Assembly (NCBI RefSeq): GCF_022213955.1
Contig: NZ_JAKNTW010000047.1
Coordinates: 1-34,484, forward strand
DNA: 34,484 nucleotides
DNA from: Dolomitihabitans soli
GTDB taxonomy: Bacteria > Actinomycetota > Actinomycetes > Streptosporangiales > Streptosporangiaceae
Direction: 5' to 3'
In this document: positions 25,252 to 31,957 of the stretch, piece by piece
How positions within the stretch are numbered: the stretch's first letter is position 1
How the letters are laid out: each line of letters starts with the position of its first letter
Notes under the pieces: generated by a model
The model's database searches: none
What the model saw: only the letters and a program-made list of their open reading frames with translations
What the model was told of the DNA's origin: nothing
Program-made: the position numbers and the translations under genes

Positions 25252-26895
25252 TCATCTGAGAGTTCTGCCCTCGTCTCCGCCCGAGGCGATCTCGGCAGGC
25301 CGCTCCTGCTCTGCGCGTCCGTCCATGGGGACCTTCTCCCCGCCGTACGCCCGGCTCATTCTGGCGCGCAGGCGGCCGAGCGGGCCCCGCAGGCCCTTCG
25401 GCGGTACGCCCCGCCCCTCGGCGCCGGCCTCGATCATCGGGATCGGCTTCTTGCCGCGGATGTGCGCGGCGATGTCGGTGGCCGGGGGCACGTGGATCTC
25501 GACGAACTCACCGTGCGGCAGGCGCTTGATGACGCCGGACTCCACCCCGTGGTCGAGGACCGCGGCGTCGCTGCGCTGCAGGCCCAGGCACATCCGGTAG
25601 GTGACGGCGTAGGCGATGATCGGGCCCAGGATGATGGCGAACCGGCCGAACCAGGTGGTGACGAACAGCGGGATGTGGAAGTTCGCCGAGATCTCGTCGT
25701 TGGCGCCGAGCAGCCAGAGCACGCCGTAGAACGTGATGGCCGCCATCCCGATCGAGGTGCGGTGCGGGTTGTTGCGCGGGCGGTCGACGATGTGGTGCTC
25801 ACGCCGGTCGCCGGTCACCCAGCGTTCCAGGAACGGGTAGAGGGCGAGGCCGGTGAGGATGATGCCCATCGGCGCCAGCGCCGGGATCAGCACGCTCAGC
25901 GGCAGGGTGTACCCCAGGAAGTTGATCTCCCACGCCGGCATGATGCGTAGCGCGCCCTCCAGGAAGCCCATGTAGAAGTCGGGCTGCGACCCCGCCGAGA
26001 TGTCGGCCGGCGAGTACGGACCGAACGCCCAGATCGGGTTGATCTGCGTGAAGGTCGCCATACCGGCGATGACGGCGAAGGTGAACATGAAGAAGGCTCC
26101 CGACTTCGCCATGAAGGACGGGAGGAAGGGCGCGCCGACCACGTTGTTCTCCGTGCGTCCCTTGCCGGGCATCTGGGTGTGCTTCTGCACCCACATCAGG
26201 ATCAGGTGCGCGGTGACCAACGCGACCAGGAGGCCCGGGATGAGCAGGATGTGGAGGGTGAAGAACCGCCCGACGACGTCCTCGCCCGGATACTCGCCGC
26301 CGAACAGGAAGAAGGAGAGGTAGGTCCCGACCAGCGGCAGGGAGAGGATCACACCCTGGGTGATCCGCAGGCCCGCGCCGGACAGCAGGTCGTCGGGGAG
26401 CGAGTAGCCGGTCAGGCCCTCCACCAGCGCCAGGGTCAGCAGCAGGACGCCGATGATCCAGTTGAGCTCGCGCGGCTTGCGATACGCCCCGGTGAAGAAC
26501 ACGCGGAGCATGTGCACCATCATGCCGGCGATGAACAACAGCGCCGCCCAGTGGTGCATCTGGCGCATCAGCAGGCCGCCGCGCACGTCGAAGCTGATGT
26601 CCAGCGACGACGCGTACGCCTCCGACATCGTCACACCGCGCAGCGGCGCGTAGGAGCCGTCGTAGACGACGTGACCCATGCTCGGCTCGAACCAGAACGT
26701 CAGGAACGTTCCGGTGAGCAGCAGGATGATGAAGGAGTAGAGCGCGATCTCGCCGAGCAGGAACGACCAGTGGTCGGGGAAGATCTTCCTGAGGTTGCGC
26801 TTGAGGAAGTTGCCCGCGCCGATCCGGTCGTCGATGAAACTGCTCGGACCCTCGATGTGCTTCGAAATCGGACGGGCGTTTCCTGCGGCGGTCAT
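25252..26895 (-). CDS. qcrB: Cytochrome b subunit of the bc1 complex, orphan copy
   Basis: A 547-aa actinobacterial QcrB. Heme ligands are His114 and His128 in the second helix and His215 and His230 in the fourth. The quinol-site motif reads PDFY at 305-308 where mitochondrial cytochrome b has PEWY. After the eight-helix core, a 110-residue cytoplasmic tail (about 435-547) follows, longer than in mitochondria and usual in this phylum. It passes electrons from menaquinol to the Rieske protein and cytochrome c subunits. Unlike standard loci there is no qcrA, qcrC or cta gene next to it. It is coupled (ATGA overlap) to an unknown membrane protein. It may be a second copy with a special role. GGGGGAG precedes the ATG. 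Confidence 0.92.
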   Translation of the reverse strand: MTAAGNARPISKHIEGPSSFIDDRIGAGNFLKRNLRKIFPDHWSFLLGEIALYSFIILLLTGTFLTFWFEPSMGHVVYDGSYAPLRGVTMSEAYASSLDISFDVRGGLLMRQMHHWAALLFIAGMMVHMLRVFFTGAYRKPRELNWIIGVLLLTLALVEGLTGYSLPDDLLSGAGLRITQGVILSLPLVGTYLSFFLFGGEYPGEDVVGRFFTLHILLIPGLLVALVTAHLILMWVQKHTQMPGKGRTENNVVGAPFLPSFMAKSGAFFMFTFAVIAGMATFTQINPIWAFGPYSPADISAGSQPDFYMGFLEGALRIMPAWEINFLGYTLPLSVLIPALAPMGIILTGLALYPFLERWVTGDRREHHIVDRPRNNPHRTSIGMAAITFYGVLWLLGANDEISANFHIPLFVTTWFGRFAIILGPIIAYAVTYRMCLGLQRSDAAVLDHGVESGVIKRLPHGEFVEIHVPPATDIAAHIRGKKPIPMIEAGAEGRGVPPKGLRGPLGRLRARMSRAYGGEKVPMDGRAEQERPAEIASGGDEGRTLR

Positions 26896-27443
26896 GTTCT
26901 CCCCCTCGGAGCCGGCTTCGGGCTTTCACGGACGGGCAGCGACCAGGAGGAGAGCCAGGAACGCAGGGCCAGCCACCAGCCGATCCCGAGACCGGCCACG
27001 GCCGCCACCGCGTTGAGCAACTTCGGGAGGGCCTGGGAGCCTTCGATGTAACCGTCTCCCGGCACCAGCAGGGCCAGGATCACGGCCAGCAGGATCCAGG
27101 CGCCCGCGGCCGAGGCGACGCCGACGGCCAGCGCCCAGGCCAGGCGAACCGGCAGGGCGCGCGGCCGGGGCACGCCTCGTCTCTCGACGAGCTGTCCCAC
27201 CACGTCCTCCGGCGGGTCGCCGACCTGTCCCACGACCTTCTCGAACGCGGTGCCCGACCGGTCCTCGCCGAGATAGATCCACTGTCCGTCCTGGACGAAC
27301 AACGCCGCCCGCCTGACTTCGAGATCGGTGAGCCGCAGGTAGGGGACGCCGTCAGGAAATCGGCGCACCCGGAAGCGCACGCTGGGCAGCCTCGCGTCCA
27401 ACGCGTCCAGGATCCCCGTCAGCTGGCTTAGCAAGTGGTCCAT
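26892..27443 (-). CDS. Small membrane protein coupled to qcrB, unknown function
   Basis: A 183-aa protein. The N-terminal 100 residues are soluble and mixed alpha/beta (SVRFRVRRFPDGVPYLRLTDLEVR, DGQWIYLGEDRSG, then a helical EKVVGQVGDPPEDVVGQLVE). Two membrane helices follow at about 101-127 and 141-163, then a basic tail. The stop overlaps the qcrB ATG, so both are made from one message. I do not recognise it; it may be an assembly or regulatory partner of this QcrB. GGGGAGG lies 11 nt before the ATG at 27443. Confidence 0.7.
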   Translation of the reverse strand: MDHLLSQLTGILDALDARLPSVRFRVRRFPDGVPYLRLTDLEVRRAALFVQDGQWIYLGEDRSGTAFEKVVGQVGDPPEDVVGQLVERRGVPRPRALPVRLAWALAVGVASAAGAWILLAVILALLVPGDGYIEGSQALPKLLNAVAAVAGLGIGWWLALRSWLSSWSLPVRESPKPAPRGRT

Positions 27444-27599
27444 CCGGCCTACAACCTCCCCTCGCTACTTCCACCTTCGAAGCGGGGTTCATGCCGGTTA
27501 CAGGTTGTTTTTACGCTTTACTGTGCTTTTCCGGACAAAACGGATGCTGTTGGCGGCAGCGACATAAGACCTTTTGACCTGGACGCCGGGCGGTCACGC

Positions 27600-27767
27600 G
27601 TGGATGTGATTCCGGACCAGTGGACAGTCGTCATCGCCGGCTCGGTGATCCTCGGGCTCGGCGTCGCCCCCGCCTCCACCCTGAGCACCGACCTGATCGT
27701 CGGCGCGGCGCCGACGGAACGCGCGGGCGCCGCCTCGGCGATCTCCGAGGCCGGCGGCGAGCTCTGC
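27600..27767 (+). pseudogene. MFS drug-exporter (DHA2, 14-helix) remnant
   Basis: The forward frame from 27600 reads QWTVVIAGSVILGLGVAPAS, then TDLIVGAAPTERAGAASAIS and EAGGELC. The second and third blocks match the region between two late helices of EmrB/QacA-type exporters (TDLIVGAAPPERAGAASAxSE), which normally continues into LGGALG. Here it turns into unrelated sequence after Cys. There is no SD or family-like start. Only about 55 residues of a 450-500 residue protein survive. The rest of 27444-27917 shows nothing further except the kinase leader. Confidence 0.65.
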
Positions 27768-27917
27768 CGTACGGAAGCGGGCGATAACGGGCGGGGCTCG
27801 CCGGGGAGCCTCGCGACCTGGGTCGTTTCACACCGGGGGCGGGCGCGCGTGTCGTAGTTTTGGGTTCCGCATTGCTGGTACGGCGGGGCGCTCAGTCCCT
27901 CGGCGATCGGAGGGGCG

Positions 27918-29771
27918 GTGCGCATCGGTCAGTTGATCGCCGGCCGTTACCGGCTGGAGGAGCGGATCGGTTCCGGCGGGAACGGGGTCGTCTGGCGCGC
28001 CACCGACGAGGAGCTGGGCCGGGTGATCGCGGTCAAGCGGGCCCTGTCCGGTGGCGCCGAGCGCGCGGCCGAGCGGATCGCGCTGTTGCGGCGCGAGGCC
28101 AGGATCCTGGCCAGGGTGAACCATCCGAACGTGGTCACCCTGTTCGACCTGGTGGCCGACGGCGGCGAGTGGTGGCTGGCCATGGAGTACGTGCCGGCCA
28201 GCAGCCTCGCCGGCCAGGGCACGCTGCCGCCCGGTCGGGTGGCCGGGATCGGCGTCCAGCTCGCCCGCGCCCTGCAGGCCGTGCACGCCGCGGGGGTCCT
28301 GCACCGTGACGTCAAGCCCGCCAACGTGTTCCTGGTCGACGACCAGCATGCCAAGCTGGGCGACTTCGGGATATCCCGGGTGGTCGAGGGCGACATGACG
28401 CTGACCGACACGGGCCGGATCCTCGGGACGCCGGGCTTCATCGCCCCCGAGGTGGCGGGCGGAGAGGACCCGAGCGAGGCGTCCGACGTCTTCTCCCTCG
28501 GCGCCACGCTGTTCGCGGCGGTCGAGGGCACGACGCCGTGCGGGCCCCCCGGGAATCCCCTGCTGCTCCTGCGGCGCGCGGCGCAGGGCGACATCGCGCG
28601 GTCGCGGCGCGGCGGGGCGCTGGCCCCGGTGCTGTCCGTGTTGCTGAACGTGGATCCCGCGAAGCGGCCCACGGCCGCGCAGGCCGAGCAAATGCTCCAG
28701 GACGTGGCGGTCGCGCCGGCCGCCGACGGCGACACCGACGGCCCGCGCCGCGGATCGAGACGCCGGATCGCCGTCGCGGCGGGCACGATCGTCATCGCGC
28801 TGGCCGTCTCGGGCTGGCTGCTGGCCGCCGTGCTGCCCGGCGCGCCGCCCGCCCCGGCGCGGGACCTGGCCCGTCCGCGCCCGGTGCCCGCCGTCGGCGA
28901 CCCCCGTACGGCCGACCCCTGCGCGCTGACCGATCCGGCGGCGCTGGCCAGGTTCGGCGAGGCCCGGCAGGAGACCCATTTCGGGAACTTCAACCGGTGC
29001 GACGTCATCGTGCGGGCGGACGGTGACAGCGAGGTAGACGTGAAGGTGGAGCTGTACGGCGAGTCCGCGCCCGAAGGCGTCCTGGAGAAGGCGGGCGCCC
29101 TCGGCATCGTCCGGCAGCCCGCGGACGGCTCCACCTGCGGCCGTTCGGTGCATCTGCCCGACCGGCACCGCGTGCAGATCGACGCCCGGCAGACCGGCGA
29201 CGGCGAGGCGGATCTCTGCGCCATCGCCGAGGCGGCCACGACGAGCGCGGTCGCGGTGCTGTCGAGGGGCGAGATCCCGCGGCGGCGCACACCCGCCGAG
29301 CCCGCGTCCTTGATCAACGTGGACGCCTGCGCGCTCCTCGGCCCCGGCGCGCTCGCCCGGTTCCCCGGCGTGGATCCGCTTCGCTCCGAGGCGGGTTTCG
29401 CCGGCTGGTGGTGCCGCTGGCACAGCACCGCCAGCCGGTCCTCGCTGCTCGTGCGCTTCGACCGGAATCAGCCGCTGACCAGCGCCGACGGCCGTCCCAT
29501 CCGGCTCGGCGACCGTGCCGCCTTCGTCGAGTCCGAAGGCTACGGCGAGGAGACGTGTCAGGTCCAGGTCGTGCACCGGCCGACGACGGACTCACGCGGG
29601 GAGCCCGTGGCCGAATTGCTCCTGGTCGTGGTCAGCGGTCCGGGATCCGCCGCCCGGCGTTGCGAACTGGCCACCGATCTGGCCCGGCCGGCCGCCGCCG
29701 GACTGCCCCCGCCCCCCGCGGGCTCGGTCACCGGACCGGAGCGAGGTGGACCGTCGCCGTCTGCCGGGTGA
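27918..29771 (+). CDS. Membrane Ser/Thr protein kinase with tandem four-Cys extracellular domains
   Basis: A 617-aa PknB-like kinase. Kinase domain 10-262: P-loop GSGGNG at 18-23, Lys40, Glu60, catalytic HRDVKPAN (129-136), DFG 149-151, activation-loop Thr (TLTDTGRILGTPG) and APE 176-178; all catalytic residues are present. A membrane helix spans about 284-305. The extracellular part consists of two similar units, starting PCALTDPAALARFGE (334-348) and ACALLGPGALARFPG (470-484). Cys are at 335/361/407/434 and 471/499/547/582, so the spacing is nearly the same in both. The start of each unit resembles DUF3558-like lipoprotein domains. No PASTA repeats. It likely senses something outside the cell and phosphorylates unknown targets. 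GTG start with GGAGG upstream. Confidence 0.9.
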   Translation: MRIGQLIAGRYRLEERIGSGGNGVVWRATDEELGRVIAVKRALSGGAERAAERIALLRREARILARVNHPNVVTLFDLVADGGEWWLAMEYVPASSLAGQGTLPPGRVAGIGVQLARALQAVHAAGVLHRDVKPANVFLVDDQHAKLGDFGISRVVEGDMTLTDTGRILGTPGFIAPEVAGGEDPSEASDVFSLGATLFAAVEGTTPCGPPGNPLLLLRRAAQGDIARSRRGGALAPVLSVLLNVDPAKRPTAAQAEQMLQDVAVAPAADGDTDGPRRGSRRRIAVAAGTIVIALAVSGWLLAAVLPGAPPAPARDLARPRPVPAVGDPRTADPCALTDPAALARFGEARQETHFGNFNRCDVIVRADGDSEVDVKVELYGESAPEGVLEKAGALGIVRQPADGSTCGRSVHLPDRHRVQIDARQTGDGEADLCAIAEAATTSAVAVLSRGEIPRRRTPAEPASLINVDACALLGPGALARFPGVDPLRSEAGFAGWWCRWHSTASRSSLLVRFDRNQPLTSADGRPIRLGDRAAFVESEGYGEETCQVQVVHRPTTDSRGEPVAELLLVVVSGPGSAARRCELATDLARPAAAGLPPPPAGSVTGPERGGPSPSAG

Positions 29772-30120
29772 CCGACGAGACGCGCACGGCGAGGTCGTTC
29801 ACGGTCCCGTTCGCGCCGGGGCCGAGGACCACCTCGTTGAAGACCCCGCTCCCCGTCCCCCTCACCCGCACCGAGCCGGAGCCGACCTTGGCGATCGACA
29901 GCCTGCTGAACCCGTACCGGCTGTCGATGCGGAAACTCACCGGCCTGGACACGGTGATCTTGCATCGTCCGTCGAAGCACGGGTGGACTCGCGCCCCCTT
30001 GGCGGGAAGCGCCGATGACGCGGAGCCCGCGCCCCGCTGTTCCCGCTCGGCGACGGCGGCCGGCGCGCCGGCGACCGTGACGAACGCCAAAGCCAGGAAG
30101 GTGATGGCCATCCGGTGCAT
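29728..30120 (-). CDS. Small secreted protein of unknown function
   Basis: A 130-aa protein with a clear signal peptide: MHRMAITFLALAFVTVAGAPAAVA, cleavage after 24. The mature part has one Cys pair (48 and 53, PCFDGRC) that probably closes a small loop, then alternating strands (KITVSRPVSFRI, RLSIAKVGSGSVRVRG, VNEVVLGPGANGTVNDLAVRV-like). The start ATG has AAAGGA 6 nt upstream. Its 3' end overlaps the end of the kinase gene by 44 bp on the opposite strand. I do not recognise the family. Confidence 0.7.
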   Translation of the reverse strand: MHRMAITFLALAFVTVAGAPAAVAEREQRGAGSASSALPAKGARVHPCFDGRCKITVSRPVSFRIDSRYGFSRLSIAKVGSGSVRVRGTGSGVFNEVVLGPGANGTVNDLAVRVSSVTRQTATVHLAPVR

Positions 30121-30142
30121 GATCTTTCCTTTCGTCGGTCTC

Positions 30143-30167
30143 CCGTACGGCACGGCCTGCCGTACGG
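30143..30167. promoter_or_regulatory. 25-bp palindrome upstream of the small secreted-protein gene
   Basis: CCGTACGGCA (30143-30152) and TGCCGTACGG (30158-30167) are exact complements around a 5-nt spacer, 22 bp before the start of the minus-strand secreted-protein gene. Each arm contains the palindrome CCGTACGG. It may be a repressor site or 5' UTR hairpin. The rest of the 318-nt divergent gap 30121-30438 shows no gene that I can support. Confidence 0.5.
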
Positions 30168-30438
30168 ACGTTCCAGCTGCAGGGAAACCCGTTGCGGAGC
30201 CCAGAGTCCCCGATCGGGAGGGTCTCCCGGGCCGGAACCGGCAGACTGCGGACGAGACCATTGCCTTCAGGTGGAAGGGCGTTCGGGTGAGCGAACCGCT
30301 GCGCGCGCCAGATCTGGCTCCGCTCCCGTATGGACACCACACCGGCGGCACCCGGCATGATCCACGCACTGGAGATCGCAGCGTACGGGCCTTTCATGGG
30401 CAGGTGCGCCCCCCAAATACGGCTAAAGGTGATCAATC

Positions 30439-31659
30439 ATGCGCATTCTTCTTGTGGGAGCCGGTGGCGTGGGCACCGCCATCACCCGCATCGCGGCCCG
30501 CCGTACGTTCTTCGACCACGTGATCGTCGCCGACTACGACCTGTCCCGCGCCGAGGCCGCCGTCGCCGCCCTCGGCCGGGACGAGAACCGGTTCACCGCG
30601 GCCAGGGTCGACGCGGCCGACCAGGCGGCGGTCGCCGGGCTGCTGGCCGCGCACCGGTGCGACGTGTTGCTGAACGCCACCGACCCGCGCTTCGTGATGC
30701 CGCTGTTCGAGGCCGCGTTCGCGGCCGGGGCCGGCTACCTCGACATGGCGATGTCCATGTCCCGGCCGCATCCCGAGCACCCTTACGAGCGGTGTGGCGT
30801 CAAGCTCGGGGACGACCAGTTCGCGCGGGCCGCCGAGTGGGCGGACGCCGGCCGGCTGGCACTGGTCGGCATGGGCGTGGAACCCGGCCTCGCCGACGTC
30901 TTCGCCCGGTACGCGGCGGACGAGCTCTTCGACGAGATCGAGGAGATCGGCGTCCGGGACGGCGCGAACCTCACCGTGGACGGCTACGAGTTCGCCCCGT
31001 CCTTCTCGATCTGGACCACCATCGAGGAGTGCCTGAACCCGCCGACGATCTACGAGAGGGACCGCGGCTGGTTCACCACCGAGCCGTTCAGCGAGCCCGA
31101 GATCTTCGACTTCCCCGCGGGCATCGGTCCCGTCGAGTGCGTGAACGTCGAACACGAGGAGGTGCTGCTGGTGCCCCGCTGGGTGGACGCCGGCCGCGTC
31201 ACCTTCAAGTACGGGCTGGGCGAGGACTTCATCACCAAGCTCACCACCCTGCGCGCGCTCGGCCTGGACCGCACCGAGCCGGTCCGGGTCGCCTCGGACC
31301 GGGGCCCCGTCATGGTCTCGCCGCGCGACCTGGTGGCCGCCGTGCTGCCCGACCCGGCCGCCCTCGGAAGCCGCATGCACGGCAAGACCTGCGCCGGCAC
31401 CTGGGTGAAGGGCACCAGGAACGGCGAGCCCCGCGAGGTCTACCTCTACCACGTCGTGGACAACCAGTGGTCGATGAACGAGTACGGCTCGCAGGCCGTC
31501 GTCTGGCAGGCCGCCGTCAACCCGGTGGTCGCCCTGGAACTCCTCGCCGGCGGCAGGTGGAAGGGCGCCGGCGTGCTCGGCCCCGAGGCGTTCGAGCCGC
31601 GGCCCTTCCTCGACCTGCTGACGGCGTACGGCTCCCCCTGGGCCATCCGCGAGCACTGA
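30439..31659 (+). CDS. Saccharopine-dehydrogenase-like NAD(P)-dependent oxidoreductase
   Basis: A 406-aa protein with an N-terminal Rossmann fold: MRILLVGAGGVG with G7, G9 and G12 and an acidic D32 (VIVADYD) that favours NAD. CDVLLNATDPRF and AGAGYLDMAMS follow, typical of the saccharopine dehydrogenase/LysDH family. The C-terminal domain (about 130-350) includes LVGMGVEPGLADVFARYAAD, which is conserved in this family and in carboxynorspermidine synthases. It would reduce an imine formed between an amino acid or polyamine and an aldehyde or keto acid; the substrate is unknown. AAGGTG lies 7 nt before the ATG. The gene stands alone. Confidence 0.85.
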   Translation: MRILLVGAGGVGTAITRIAARRTFFDHVIVADYDLSRAEAAVAALGRDENRFTAARVDAADQAAVAGLLAAHRCDVLLNATDPRFVMPLFEAAFAAGAGYLDMAMSMSRPHPEHPYERCGVKLGDDQFARAAEWADAGRLALVGMGVEPGLADVFARYAADELFDEIEEIGVRDGANLTVDGYEFAPSFSIWTTIEECLNPPTIYERDRGWFTTEPFSEPEIFDFPAGIGPVECVNVEHEEVLLVPRWVDAGRVTFKYGLGEDFITKLTTLRALGLDRTEPVRVASDRGPVMVSPRDLVAAVLPDPAALGSRMHGKTCAGTWVKGTRNGEPREVYLYHVVDNQWSMNEYGSQAVVWQAAVNPVVALELLAGGRWKGAGVLGPEAFEPRPFLDLLTAYGSPWAIREH

Positions 31660-31684
31660 CGTAGGACGGCGGCCGCCCCGGCCT

Positions 31685-31697
31685 TACAGTGACTGTA
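31685..31697. promoter_or_regulatory. 13-bp palindrome TACAGTGACTGTA
   Basis: A perfect palindrome with a single central base, 26 bp after the stop of the saccharopine-dehydrogenase-like gene and 53 bp upstream of the promoter-like TTGACA. Possible regulator site; the length and symmetry are suggestive only. Confidence 0.3.
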
Positions 31698-31749
31698 CTT
31701 TCTCGCTCAGTGCGACCGGTCGGCGAACCCGCGGACTTCACAACGCGCC

Positions 31750-31778
31750 TTGACAGAGCAAGCGCTGGGTGCAAACAT
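31750..31778 (+). promoter_or_regulatory. Sigma70-like promoter of the secreted sorbosone-dehydrogenase-like gene
   Basis: TTGACA at 31750-31755 and AAACAT at 31773-31778 with a 17-bp spacer, about 180 bp upstream of the start codon. The -35 is perfect; the -10 matches 3 of 6 positions. The 298-bp gap 31660-31957 holds no convincing gene. Confidence 0.45.
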
Positions 31779-31957
31779 CGCAGAAATCTCGCAATCTCCT
31801 GGAAACAACCTCGAATCACGCGAAACACTCGCGCAAATCGTCAAGCTCGCGGCGTCATCGGCGAGCCGCGATGCCACACAAGGCGCTCTCCGGCAGCACG
31901 CGCGGCTGCGTGCGCCTTGCCTGACTCAACCCCCCTAAGGTCAGGAAAGGAAGCTCC

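Noticed and set aside
25140-25259. 39-codon frame with GTG start between the acyltransferase and qcrB
   Set aside because: No SD, overlaps the end of qcrB on the other strand, and no recognisable motif.
31750-31938. 62-codon frame from a TTG start between the saccharopine-dehydrogenase-like and propeller genes
   Set aside because: Its start coincides with the TTGACA -35 element, codon bias is weak and there is no SD; more likely non-coding leader.
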